Part shown: piece by piece, positions 47,831-59,307 of the stretch
Layout: each line of letters starts with the position of its first letter
Numbering within the stretch: position 1 is the stretch's first letter
DNA from: Nautilus pompilius
Taxonomy: Eukaryota > Mollusca > Cephalopoda > Nautilida > Nautilidae
NCBI GenBank assembly: GCA_018389105.1
Contig: JACATO010000052.1
Span: 310,001-374,000, forward strand
Direction: 5' to 3'
Length of the DNA stretch: 64,000 nucleotides
Translations under genes and position numbers: made by a program
The notes under the pieces: model-generated
What the model saw: only the letters and a program-made list of their open reading frames with translations
What the model was told of the DNA's origin: nothing
The model's database searches: none

Positions 47831-49130
47831 TAATCTGTAGTAATTTTGAATATACGCTCATCTGTGTCATGATATTTTAAAAGATTTTTATGGTGGATGG
47901 TGACCTGCCACTAATTGTTTGTAATATATATTGCATCCAAGATGCACTTTACAGAGGCCATCTATAATTTTCCACATTGTTGGGTGTATCATTCCTAATT
48001 CAGCCTGTATCTTTTAATGCATAGCCTCTACATGGTTGTTGGTTCTGTCTTTGTTGAAGACCCTGTTGTACTCTGACCACATTTCTGGGAGAAACATTAC
48101 CAGATGTCTTCCATTTCCTCAGAAATCTTGGCAGCCTACATAATAACCTTCAAACAAACCAAGCAGTGGCTGCAATTCTTCTGCCAATCTGTCTGTGGCA
48201 TCATCCAAGTTTGCGATAGGTATAAATGCGAGCACAGTGATCATTTTGGCACTCAACACAAAATCTGCATCATTGTTATATCTGACAGCTGCAATTCACA
48301 TAGATGGTTTTCATATTTTGATTAAAATGAACAAGCATCTGTTGAGACACATCAGGAAAGGTTTTCTTTATTGCAGTGAAAGCTATATTTTCAAAATCTC
48401 ACAAAACAGATTCTGGGTAAACTTCAAATTCATCTTGTTTAATAAATTGGAAGAGTCTTTCATATGTATTCCTATGCTTATGCTTGTTAGGTAGAAAAGC
48501 GGAACATACTGAATGTAAACTATCAAATTTTTCTGCAAGTGTGAATGTATAGCTGCAAAAATAATAGTGATGCAGGTCAAAAGGTTTCATCAGCATGCCA
48601 GTTTTTGATTCCTTTGCTATGAGTACACTCCGTTGGCTGGCAAAAAGTAGTATCCTGTGTGGACAAGGGCTACTGTCAATGATCAAAAGGTTTCAGCTAC
48701 ACCCTGCCATGGTTCATAGGTCTCATAGTTTTCCAGTATAACAAGAGTTTCAACATTATCTGGGAGCAGAGGAACTCCATCGACTTAATTTCTTTGCATC
48801 CTCTCCAATGTTTTCATTGTGGCAAAATTAGGTAGTGTCACCTGAGCAGCTTGCAACAAACCAACCGTGCACTCACTAATTACTTGGGCTGTAGGTTCAC
48901 GTTTTCTGCTGTATGTCGTTTAATTTTTGTTACTGCTTTCAGTGCCTCCATCTTTGCAGCTGAAGCGCCATGGGAATGTATACCAAGTTTCAGCTTCACA
49001 TTTTTATCATGTGGATTCTTGCTTTGTGCCTTCCTTGTTCCTCTCAATGCTGGAACTTTTGTACTCTGTCACCATTCATTCTATCGAAAACCTATGAATA
49101 ACTGTCCACGATCAAATATAACCTAACATG

Positions 49131-51654
49131 AATATTCTTGCAACACCTTAGGCTTTTTGATAACCTTACATTGCCACATTAGTGAAGTTGAGACCTAGCT
49201 GTCTACTCTAATTTCTTGAATGACTAACTTGAGATGATACATAAAACTAAAGTACAACAGTGTTGTTTAACCAAGTTTTAAAATATGGGGAATTCATTTC
49301 TATTTAAAATGGTGTACTCTTGGAGTGGAAAACGTTTTGTTTTCTCCTGGCGCACTGACTTTTTATTTTACTTAAAAATACAGAAAAAAAAAACTACTAC
49401 AACAAATTGCAGAAAGAATATATATTTGCACTTTTAAAAAAAAAATATTTGTTTCAAATTTTTTGTTATACAAAACAAACAAGAATTCAATCATTTTTTT
49501 CTTTCTTTCAGGTGAGTACAGTTTCAAATTTCTGGTTAAGAATAACCTGAAGCAGATGGATTTTCAGTGATGTATGTATACATTTACTAAATAAATTTGA
49601 GCAAACATCAGCAGGGTGTGGATGGCTGTTAGTTACTAAGTTGTTCAAAAGTTAGCACATTAGAATTTTATCTACTATTTTTGTTTGTAACCCCTTGTCT
49701 GACCATGATTATATCACTTATTTGTATGGTTCCTATTAGAAAAATAACAACAAGAAAAAATATTCCAGAGTTGAGGTTAATTGTATTAGAAATATCATCT
49801 AAAATTTACAGAATTAATTATTATGCCTTTTCCTAGGTGAGCAACAGTAAGAACTGTAAATTCTGAGTGTACTTGTGGATGTGTATTTGGAATATTTGTT
49901 TTGGAAGGTGACTTTTTAAGCTTGCAATTTGCTTGAGAGTTCTTGAGAATCATTAGAAAGAACTTTCCTTCCTCAATTTTTTTGTTTCTCTTTTTCATCC
50001 CTCAAGATTTACTAATTTACTTGTTAGTCTATTTTCCATTCCATTATAGAAAACAGTTATGATAGTGAATTGTTAGAATCACTTTTTTTTTTTACTCTCC
50101 TTTTTTGTCAAAAGTGAGACTGAGCCATGAGGTCAATTAATATGTATTGGTTGCTGGGAGATGGCTGTGTAAAGTATATTGCAGTGTGTAGACTCGCTTT
50201 CAAGGGGGGTTAATATTATGAAATTAAAACTGTTGCTTATTTTCAGTTTAAAAAACCAACCAACCACATTTATAATATTTTAAAATATTTTCAAAACATT
50301 TTCTTTGCTCCATTGTATTTTTCTTAAACAATCACTATCACTGCTGCTACTTTGATGATCAGATTTAAGAAACATTCTCTAAGCTAGAAGACTTTGAAAA
50401 AGGTGCCACTCCATCCTTTTATTCTTTTATTTTTTTTTTTCAATTTGATGCCAATTCCAAGTCTGTACATATGTATCCTATTGAATGTGCAATCACTCCT
50501 TACACCAATTGCACTTCCATTCTATCCAAACCTCTTTGGACTGTGTAACTTGTATCAAATGCACATGCATTAGCTGGCTTTCTGATGAGCCTACTGTTGA
50601 AAGGGAGATACTTGTAAAATTAGTCAAGGATTTACTCTGAAATAAAGCTCCATGTATTTCATTGTTATAATTGAACCTTAGAATAGAATTAAACTAATTC
50701 AAATTTCAAGGTTATGAGCCATTTATTGTTTTCTCCTTTGAACTCCAGTCTTCATTCCTGCTCTTAAAAAAAAAAAAAAATTCAGTCTCTTGCTTTCCCC
50801 TTTTGCTTTCTTGCTTCTAAATAGAGCCTTGAAATATACATAAAAGGAAACCTTTGGCTGGTAGTTCTAAAAGTAAAAAAAAAAAAACAAACAAACAACT
50901 TTACTTCTCCCCAGTTTATTCATCATTAAAAAAAAAACTATTTTGTGTTTGATGTAGCTGCATTTGAAATCAGTATTAAGACTCGTGCACAATATATTTC
51001 ATCAGAATTGACTAAGATGTTAGTTTTTACGTTATAAAGCAAGCTAATCTAAACACATTACAAACTTGTATCAAGATTAATGATAATATACAAATAACTG
51101 ATGGACATTTTGCACTAAGTCTGTATTTCTATACAGTTTGTTTTTTTTTTTTTTTTTGGTTTGATATTTAACATATCTATGATGTACGAGTATATCTCTT
51201 CCTTTATCAAATATCTGTTTTATTTTAATCATTTTTAAAATCACTCAGAAGTATAATACTAAGTTAAAAGTGGCCATGAATATTGAAATTTGTGCTGCAG
51301 CCTGGAGTATAAAAATGTGTTTCAGCAGATTTGCCAAAAATGTGTTGTTAAAGTGGAGAGAGACTTTGTTTTATGGTTCATGATTTTTAGAGAAAATCTA
51401 TTTAGCTCTGTCACATTATTTTACCCAAATTTCATTTTGTTTTGAAAATAAATTGAATGTATATTACATGATAGTTTGGTCACCGGCAAAAGTTCACTAA
51501 AGAAACAAAAACAGAAATTAAATGGTTAAAATATGGAAGTTGAAGGAATTTTCTTTCATTTTAAATTACTATTTAACTTAAATACCACTTATACTGACTG
51601 ATCTTTACCATAATATGACAATAACTGAGTAACATTTAAATTGTTTTTACATTT
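49131..51654. other. AT-rich sequence, no gene seen apart from the splice-like site at 49,511
   Basis: Chance frames and homopolymer runs (T-run at 51,141-51,157). Confidence 0.5.
49494..49518 (+). promoter_or_regulatory. Candidate recursive (zero-length exon) splice site
   Basis: The plus strand reads a long pyrimidine tract (TTTTTTTCTTTCTTTCAG) whose AG ends at 49,511 and is followed immediately by the donor GTGAGTACAG. A 3' splice site fused directly to a 5' splice site is the definition of a ratchet point used to remove very long introns stepwise in flies and vertebrates. The match to both consensus sites is close. Function would require the window to lie in a plus-strand intron, which I cannot show. 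Confidence 0.35.
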
Positions 51655-52030
51655 CCAAATGAGTTGGCCGTAATTCACTGGCTGGTGGTGGATGAGGGCT
51701 TGGGTTTGATTCCTAGTAGAATACAGCTTATTTGCTAAACTCCCACAGCATGGTTTCTTTTCACTCTTCTGTATCAATCAATTTGCATGGGTTTCTTCAA
51801 GTTTCCTCTCACAGTTAAACAGATGAGTAGCAGAGATTTTCCAGCTATGTGATAGAGATTTCATGGGTAACCCTTGACTGGCTTTCACTTTGACCACCAC
51901 TCAAGAACTTCCAAATAACTTTTCTGGTCACCAAGGTTGATACTCCTTCATCTAGCTCATTTCTTTGAGATATTCTGAAGATCTTGAAGTCAGGACAGGG
52001 GTTGGGTTTATGGTTCTCAAAGCAAGAAGA
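51655..52030 (+). mobile_element. tRNA-derived SINE, type A tail
   Basis: The head is decayed (AATTCACTGGCTGGTGGTGG then GGGTTTGATTCCTAG, a B-box-like word). The body GCATGGTTTCTTTTCACTCT and the type A tail with TGACCACCACTCAAGAACTT, TTGGTCACC-like words and AGTCAGGACAGGG follow. The copy stops just short of the Tc1/mariner-type element at 52,089. Confidence 0.7.
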
Positions 52031-52088
52031 AAAAATCGAGTTTGTGGGATTTTGTTTATGTTTGTGAGAAATAAGGTTTTTCATTTCA

Positions 52089-53313
52089 CAGGGTGATCAA
52101 TAAGTAACTATGCAGTGGAAAATGCATTGTTTTTCTTTCAGTATTTCAATACATTAACTCTTAGTAAAGTATTACAATAAATTCCGAAAATGAGCCTCAC
52201 TCACATTTAAACATTTTCCCACATGTTTTTCATTTTGCAATTCTTTAGATGTTATTCCTTTAATGAAATTGATGATGTTTTACTTTAGTTCATCGATGGA
52301 ATTGTGATTATTTTCAAAGACCTTCATTTTCACTGCTCTCAGAGGTAAAAGTCCAGGATGTGAGGTCAGGAGAGTGTACAGGCCAAATTCCTTTCACTAT
52401 GCTTCTTCCAGCAGTTTCAACGATTGGGCCAATGTGTGAGCAGTGGCTCCATTCTGCTGGAAGTGAGTGTCTTTGATTTCTTCTTCATCTGACAGAATAC
52501 AGTATGTTGTTACAATAATACTCTGAATTGATGTTTTTTTTCTCAAAAAAATATAGGCCCAATAATGCATTTCCTTGATATAGCAACCCATACATTGATC
52601 TTCTCATCATGAAGTGGTTTCTCAAACAGTTCATGAGGGTGATAAGTAGACCAAATTCTGGTATTTTGGCTATTAACATATCCAGAGATGAATTCAGCAT
52701 TCATCAGAAAAAAATTTTTATCCAATATGTCATTGCCATTTATATCAATAAAATTCTTAAACTAGTTGCAATATTCAACTTGCTTACTGTGGTCTACAGC
52801 TTTCAATTTGTGTACAATTTTCACTTCATAAGGGTAAAAATCTAACTCCTTTAAAGCATTATGCACACTCCCATATGAAGCATTCGCTTGTTGAGAAAAT
52901 CGATACAGCGATTTTGAAGGGCTCTGAAGCATTGCATCTGAAATTTTTGACAGCTTCTCCTTGTCCAACACTTTTGGTCTACCTGATCGTTGATAATCCT
53001 CAACTGAACCAGTATCTTCAAATTTGCTAATCAGTGCTCTTACAGCATTTCTGTTCAGAAGCTTCGCATCAGGAAATTCTTGTAAGAATCCATTTTGAAG
53101 TCTTGTGGTGTATTTACCATTATTAATGTACATTCTCTTGATGAGAAAGATTTGTTTGGTATTTGAAATAACCATTACACAAAAATTACAATCACACAAA
53201 AATCACATTTCACTTTTGTTGGGAACTACAGTACAAAACAACAAAACTCAAGGAGAGGAATCAAAAATGAATACAAATATACTCTACTGCATAGTTACTT
53301 TCCAATCACCCTG
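52089..53313 (-). mobile_element. Complete but inactive Tc1/mariner-type transposon
   Basis: Inverted ends are CAGGGTGATCAATAAGTAAC on the left and the inverse of CAGGGTGATTGGAAAGTAAC on the right, both continuing TATGCAGT. TA follows the right end (53,314-53,315) and CA, presumably mutated TA, precedes the left. The minus-strand transposase starts with a winged-helix-like region: NRNAVRALISKFEDTGSVED, RSGRP, then MLQSPSKSLYRFSQQANAS and YGSVHNALKELDFYPYEV (53,080-52,800). Next is SGYVNSQNTRIWSTYHPHEL and INVWVAISRKCIIGPIFF (about 52,690-52,540), then HFQQNGATAHT (about 52,460). The first catalytic DE block is changed and the second aspartate is asparagine (QQNGATAHT for QQDGATAHT). The C-terminal half is read in shifted frames. 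Not functional. Confidence 0.85.
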
Positions 53314-53315
53314 TA

Positions 53316-54420
53316 CTTTTATAAAGCAGTTAATATATAATGTAGTTTTATATGTATGTTAATTTATTAAAGTTAAAATAAATTAGTATAGGCAAACATG
53401 CAATAATAAAAAAATTCCAGTTTTGGGATAAAACAGAAGTTCCTTATCATTTCTTAAATTGAAAATTTATTCGTTGATTAAATGTTGAGCAGCATACATG
53501 TTTGTAGCCAAGCTTAAACTCAGATACTAGATCAGATTTGCACTCTATCTGCATAAAAATGAATTGTCATCTTTTTTGTTCAGAAAATCTATTAAAATAA
53601 GACTCCTTTAGCATGGTTTGGTTTGTCATTTCAAATTTAACTACTAGAGGTTTAGTCAAAACATTGTTGATGGGACGCTACTCTTTGGTGGCAGGGCATC
53701 TGCTACAGATCTGAGTACCTGTTATTAGGCATTCACATTTTTTTGTTAAAATTATCACTTTTGCCAAAACCTGAATGGAACTCTGTAAGCTAAAGTTTTT
53801 TGGTTTAGACTTTTCAGGGCATTGGATGGATTTTCAATTTCTGTTACAGAATCTTCAAGAAGTTCCCATATTGAAGGGATTCCACAGAAAAATCATTAGA
53901 GAGGTGCTAGCCCTATTTTGGAGTGATGATTTTTAACTTTTTTAAAATACCAACCTGCTAATAATGCCTACTTTTGTTTTACTCATAGCAGTTAAATTTT
54001 ACCCAGCACTTAAAAAGAAAAATAATATAATTAAGAATAATTTAAAGGGCTATATAGAAGTTATGTTCAGACATTGTATCAGATTTTGACAGCATAAGTG
54101 GTGATCTTTTCTTCACTGAATAATGCAAGTGTTTGGTGTCGAAGAAGTTCAGAAATATACTGAGGCCTGTCAACAAACAAAGTTAATTTAGTCTGATAGC
54201 AAAAAATATTTTCTCTGGTGACTTATCTATCATCTTATTAAGGCCATAACCAATTTTCTGTGCTTTATAGTTGTGCACATTTGTCTGTATATTACAGTTG
54301 TAAAGGTTTCTTTGACTTATGACATTCATATGGATTCAGCTAAAAAAAAAAAGCAATAAGATAGTGACCTTTGAAGTGTCAAAATGTAAATGTTTAACTA
54401 ATTCTTATATATGCCTTTGA
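53316..54420. other. AT-rich sequence, no gene seen
   Basis: No supported feature. Confidence 0.5.
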
Positions 54421-54421
54421 T

Positions 54422-54716
54422 AGATGGATGGTGGCCCAGTGATATGACTACTGGACTACTAGGGCTGAGGACCCAGGCACAGGTTGGCTCAGTTTGGTGT
54501 ACCTCCCTTACATTGTTTCTTACTTTTCTTCACCAGTCAACTGCATGGGTTTTCTCCAGATGGTTTTCTCTCTCATCTGAAAATGAAATGTTCTAGTAGG
54601 GCTTTTTCTGCTGAAATCTGAAGTTCCAGGATCTTTTAGTGCAGAATATGCTCTTGGCAGATAATTGTGGTGCAACACTTTCCTCATTAGGGCTGTCTGT
54701 CTACCTTACAAAAAAA
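54422..54716 (+). mobile_element. tRNA-derived SINE, type B tail
   Basis: Head GGTGGCCCAGTGATATGACT then ACTGGACTACTAGGG with an eroded B box. Body with TTTCTTACTTTTCTTCACCA and CATGGGTTTTCTCCAG. Tail type B: AGTGCAGAATATGCTCTTGG, GTGGTGCAACAC and TCCTCATTAGGGCTGTCTG, ending in A-rich sequence. The same tail is present at 57,625. Confidence 0.75.
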
Positions 54717-56059
54717 GAAATGCATTTGATAATTTATGCTCAGTGATATCTTTGAAAACTGTTGGTGCCAGTGAGAGAGAGAGAGGGGGGGCTGGTCAAT
54801 GGAGGTGTATATAGAATAAACAAAAATTGCCTTTTATGATTAATGAATTCTTTCTCCATTTTTTATGGCTTCATCATGCATTTATGGCCCTGAAGTGTAA
54901 TGCTTCTGGTGCCCTATTAAAAAGAAAGAATAATTACAGCTTCAGGCATAGCACTTATTTTTGCAGTGTACTCTGTGCTTAGCATCTTTTTTATTTTGAT
55001 ATTTTTCCATGTAATCCATAATTCATTGAAGATCCTGGTACAAATCTACAGTCTTCTAAATTTACCAGGCCCTCATAAATTGCCTCTGTATATACACTTT
55101 ATTTTTCTTCCAGCTTGGGTTCAAGATATAAATTAAACAGTTGATGGACTTGAATTATGAATTTCAGATTTTACACTCCAACTTTTCTTTCAACAAATTT
55201 CTTGTACGACATTCTAACACGAGCAAGTCTTTGCTACAATGAGTGAGTACACCACTGCTCACTGTTCTGTTTTATTTACTGTCCTTGTTTTTTTTCTGTT
55301 GAGAAATTGATGTTTTGGAGGTGCTTGGAAACTTCAATCTTCTCCACACTACCGTATGATTATTCTGTACTCAGCAGTGACTTTAGTTAATGCTGTACTC
55401 AATAATAAATGCTTCATTATTTTTTATTGCCTCACCTGACACTCTTTGAAGGTGCAGACAGAAGAGAATAACTGACTTGAGATGGATTCTTGCATTAAAA
55501 ATAAAACAATTTTTTTTATTATGCAAATTAAGTTAGTTAGGTATAACTAAAGATAACTTGAGAGGAGTGAAAATATTTTGGCAATGAATTATTCAATACA
55601 AAAATGGAAATTTTGGTTCATTTTAAAATGGGAGAAAAAAAGAAATTTTAAACTTAATTAGAAACTACTTTTTAAAATAAAGGACCTCTGTACTACTTAC
55701 ATGAGAACTACTTAGCTTTGCTTTAAATCTCAAATGACTATTGGCCACTGACTTCTTTGCTAGCCAATCTCTCATCTCTTGAAACCTTGGTTATTTTTCA
55801 GTAAACACTTTTAATAGATTTACTTGATTTTTATATTAAAAATTTACTAAAGCAATCTCTCACATCAATAAAAACAAAGAAAATTTAATGTGGAAGAGTA
55901 AAAAGCAATAATCTCATACGTGCTGAGAATTAGATTTTAACTTTTTCATGGCAGGCTTGACCAGAATGTTCAGAATCTCTAGTCTGTTTCATTTTAACTG
56001 TCATTAGTCTTTTCAGCATTTGCTTGATGAATTATTTTGAGCAGCTTTCCAAACAGTTC
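54717..56059. other. AT-rich sequence, no gene seen
   Basis: Two minus-strand donor-like sites occur (CAG|GTGAGG near 55,434 and CAT|GTAAGT near 55,699), each preceded by an open stretch but lacking a good acceptor. Short GA and G runs lie at 54,774-54,790. Confidence 0.4.
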
Positions 56060-56345
56060 TTGGCAATCCCTGTCCTGACTTTTGAGGTCTAAGGACGTGG
56101 TCTAAGGACGTAACACAGCCAGTGAGATAAAAGAGGATGTGTAAGTAAGTTACTTGGGCTCAGTTTAGTGGTCAAGATGTAGACTATTCAAGTTAACTGG
56201 AAAACCATTTCCATATGCACCCAGAAAACCCTACTAGAGTTCTTTATTTTCAGATGTTTGAAGAAACCCATGTGACCTGTTTGTGGAGAAGAGAAACCAT
56301 GCCAAGCGAGGTATGCCAAACTAAGACAAGCAGGGAGCAACTCCT
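56060..56345 (-). mobile_element. tRNA-derived SINE, type A tail, 5' truncated
   Basis: Minus orientation: CATGGTTTCTCTTCTC, CATGGGTTTCTTCAAACATC, CTCTAGTAGGGTTTTCTGGG, then the type A tail ending TCAGGACAGGG. A small duplication of about 15 bases (GTCTAAGGACGTGGTCTAAGGACGT region, 56,088-56,111) is specific to this copy. Confidence 0.65.
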
Positions 56346-56504
56346 GAATAGTCTTTTTTTTTTTTTTGGCCAGGCATTCTGAATAATTCTTTTGCACAGA
56401 TAAAACAAATGACAGAACATGCTTTGCATTCTGCTGTTATGTTTATGGAGTAAATAATTTTTTTTTTTTTTTTTCCCCCATAAGGTTTTCAGAAATCATT
56501 TTTT

Positions 56505-56715
56505 TTTTGTCCACATTCATCTTGATTCATTGTTTCTTCTCACTCCTCACCAACTGGCCATCATGTGGGTTTTCCTTGGGCACTTTGGTTTTCTCCAACA
56601 TCTAAAAAAGAAGAAATCTAATAAGGAGTTCCATGCCAGAGTTGGATTTCCCGAAGGAGGACCCATGCAGCACTACATTCCATCATGAGAGTTGTCTCCA
56701 TTGTATGGAAAAAAA
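56505..56715 (+). mobile_element. tRNA-derived SINE, 5' truncated
   Basis: Body ATTGTTTCTTCTCACTCCTC, ATGTGGGTTTTCCTTGGGCA and CTTTGGTTTTCTCCAACATC. The tail holds CATGCAGCACTACATTCCAT, closer to type B than to type A. The head is absent. Confidence 0.6.
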
Positions 56716-57312
56716 TGATTATATTGCAATCCAAAATTATCGGTAAAAAGGTGGAAATCTGATACTGTTTTTTTTTTTTTTATTTTTTTACCACCAACAA
56801 ATAAATAAATTTTAAGATAACAGTTAATCAAATTAATCAAATGTGGAATAACTCCCCCTTCTTTAAATTATATTTCTAGCATTTTAAAATAATGTCAGTT
56901 TATTTAAACTTTATGGCAGTTTTTTTTTTCTCTCACTCTGTTCATTAATACATCTAAAGATCTGATAAATTTCTTCTTTAAATCTGGTGCTAACTGATTT
57001 TTCTATGAGCAGCAGTACAGAAATTATTATTATTACCAGGAAAGTTTGTGTCAAATGTGTCCTCTACAAAGTTTTATATGTTCCTGGAGAATATCAACCT
57101 GAAACCAGAGGGAAGAGATAGCCAATAAGACTGAAAAATGGCAGAAAGATAGCTGGTTATATTTATCAACCTAGAGTTATATGAGCCTGTAGTGAGTTAA
57201 TGAATACACTAGAGTAAAAAGACATTGTGAAAGCTTTTTGGAATTGGTTTTCTGCTGCTTATGAGGTTGAAGTATATAAAAATGTTGGGATATGACCAAC
57301 TGGGGTAAATAA
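56716..57312. other. AT-rich sequence, no gene seen
   Basis: No supported feature. Confidence 0.5.
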
Positions 57313-57314
57313 GG

Positions 57315-57456
57315 ATACTAGTATAATTTTTATTAAACAGGAATAAAACACTGTAAATTATGGATATAACTGAACTTTCAAATGCAATGTAAATGAAAGC
57401 TCGGTAATTTCATAACTTAGTGATTTATTCCTGTTTAATAAAGATTATACTAGTAT
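57315..57456. mobile_element. 142-bp whole-element foldback
   Basis: The left arm starts ATACTAGTATAATTTTTATT and the right arm is its inverse (ATACTAGTATAATCTTTATT). Both continue AAACAGGAATAAA and reach TTTCA close to the centre, leaving a loop of about 13 bases near 57,387. Nearly the whole element is therefore one hairpin with few mismatches. The end ACTAGT is itself palindromic. Target duplication is unclear. No coding sequence. Confidence 0.75.
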
Positions 57457-57624
57457 TATAAAGCACTGTGGTAATCTCAAGAACTTGCTTGCAATAAGAA
57501 TAAGAAATAGGAAGGTTAACATTTGGCTACAATTTTAACAGAATTATTTATGCAGGATAATATAAATATGGTTGATAAAAAAAATTAAATAATTCTGATT
57601 AAAAATTTGTTTCTTAACTTATGA

Positions 57625-57958
57625 AACCTGGGTGCACAGTGGTCAAATGGTAGACTACTGGACTGCTAAGGTCGATAGCTTAAGTTAAAATTGTGGTGGG
57701 ACTAGCTCGTTTTAGTATCGTACCCTTATGGCATGGTTTCTTCTTACTCCTCTTCACCAGCCAGCCACATGGGTTTTCTCCATGCATTTTGGTTCCTCTC
57801 TCATATAAAAATGAAGAGTTTTAGTGGGGATTTTCTGAATGAAGTCGGAAATGTCTGGTTTGATATGGTGCAGAATTGGCAGCATTTTTTAACACACAAC
57901 TGTGGCATTACACCTCCCCAATCAGGTTGTCTCTTTCCAAAAAAAAAAAAAAATTTTT
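57625..57958 (+). mobile_element. tRNA-derived SINE, nearly full length, type B tail
   Basis: Head with A-box-like CAGTGGTCAAATGGTAGACT and ACTGGACTGCTAAGG; the B-box region is eroded. Body TGGCATGGTTTCTTCTTACT and ACATGGGTTTTCTCCATGCA. Tail type B with ATGGTGCAGAATTGGCAGCA and CCCAATCAGGTTGTCTC, ending in a 15-base A run at about 57,940-57,954. Confidence 0.8.
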
Positions 57959-59306
57959 TATGAAATATGGCTCATATTCTACTTTTACTACTTTTTCTCT
58001 TAGAATTTTCTACTGAAGATTTTCTTGGATCCCTATATTATTTCATTTTATTTCCTTTTTTTACTTTACTATGGAATTCTTAAGGAAACATTGAAATTTG
58101 CAGATATAACCTACAATAAAAAATAATGGACTTTCAAATAAAATCCATCAGATACATGAGAAATAATTAATTGAATAGTCTTAGACTGATATGTAGGAAG
58201 TTTCCTTGTACTTTGTTGTTCCTTTTAGCTCTCTTGAAGTGAGAATAAGGAAAGTGCACAGCTGAACAATATACATCACAATGCACAGATATGAAATGTG
58301 TAAATTTGGAGAGCTCTGGTATTGCTCATACATAACTGAAAAGCATTGAACATCTAAAATTTATTGAAATTACTTTCATATTATGTATCAGCAAGCTTTT
58401 ACATAAAAACAACCTTGATTTTTAATTCACATAGTAATTTATTTGCTTATTACATTGAGTTTTTCTATAATTGTTTTTATGTTAGGGATATTATCTATTT
58501 TATAATCTGGTTAATATAGTAAAAATGGTGGTTGTCTTTATTTACTGCATGTGCTTAGAATACAGAACAGATTCCCTTTGTCTGTCTGTTTTTACCTGAT
58601 TCTCAGAAGAGCATGCAAAGAAAGTGAATTGCTGCCAGGTGAAGTAGAATCTCTACCTGATGATATAGCATCGAGTTTTGAGTTATTTACAAAATAAGAT
58701 ACATGCAAAATATTTTCTTTTTGTGTGGTAGGAAAGGAAGAATAAAGTAACATCATGAGAGATGGCAAAATGTTACACACTAATAAATTAGGTTTCTTTT
58801 TTTCCACATGGGAATCACATTTAGGAGATTAGCTGTTGAAATTAGTTTGTTTTAAATAAGGTCAGGGACTTTAATATATATAAACTCTTGAGCACCTCAG
58901 GCTTTGTAATTCTACACTAGTTGCTGAGAGCATGAATTTTTTTTTTTTTTCATTCTGTTTGGTCTTGATTGCCCACTTTTGGTTAGTGGTTGGTCAAGAA
59001 TTCTAGTACACCACGCCAGGTTTCTTCTGCCATTTGTTTGCTTAAGATTTTATTTAGCAGTAATTGTATATTTTCCAAATTGAACGTGTTTAATAATAAA
59101 AGAAAACAGAAAGCTGTAGAAGCAAATGTCCCCAAATATTGCCTGCTCTTAGATGAACTACAAAATGTACAATATATATGCTTTAAATAAAAACTGATTT
59201 GTTTTTAAAGAAATGAGAAATGTTGGTGTGGGTTGTTTAGGTGATTTTTATACCCTCATTTGGCTTTAAATGCATCTATACTAGAGGTCAAATAACAGAC
59301 ATCATT
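57959..59306. other. AT-rich sequence with one candidate exon, otherwise nothing
   Basis: Apart from the block at 58,596-58,656 there is only AT-rich DNA and short chance frames. Confidence 0.45.
58596..58656 (-). CDS. Candidate 61-nt host exon
   Basis: On the minus strand a fair acceptor (CTATATCATCAG) and the donor CAG|GTAAAAAC bracket 61 nt. Two frames run far, but only one is fully open: RDSTSPGSNSLSLHALLRI, entered with two carry-over bases. That phase is exactly what the candidate exon at 63,737-63,780 would supply in one of its frames. The same reading frame is open upstream for about 50 codons past the acceptor (58,807-58,657), which weakens the acceptor call. No family recognised. 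Confidence 0.25.
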
Positions 59307-59307
59307 A

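Larger units (their letters stand above)
45467..49130 (-). mobile_element. FLYWCH-type Mutator-like (MULE) transposase relic, split by an insertion
   Basis: Read on the minus strand from about 49,130, broken frames give a FLYWCH-like zinc-finger region ending KLGIHSHGASAAKMEALKAV and KIKRHTAENV. Then come the MULE transposase landmarks. IDSSPCPHRILLFASQRS leads to KNWHADETF at about 48,600-48,577, with the first catalytic aspartate. A block then reads YERLFQFIKQDEFEVYPESV followed by DFE at about 48,395 (second catalytic aspartate). A deleted CSFHFNQN motif comes at about 48,325. C-terminal blocks equivalent to RTNNHVEA, HPTMWKIIDGL and QLVAGHHPP follow, ending DTDERIFKITTD at about 47,833. 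The very C-terminus continues beyond the pogo insertion at 45,531-45,467 (RDIITYL, RLANNYSMEYHL). Stops and frameshifts throughout; no convincing terminal repeats seen. Confidence 0.8.

Noticed and set aside
45381..49300. GGAATTCATTT words facing outward on either side of the MULE relic, as possible terminal repeats.
   Set aside because: Similarity extends only about a dozen AT-rich bases and no 8-9 bp target duplication was seen.
55699..55785. Minus-strand frame reading FQEMRDWLAKKSVANSHLRF before a CAT|GTAAGT donor.
   Set aside because: A stop directly upstream and no pyrimidine-rich acceptor; only 28 codons.
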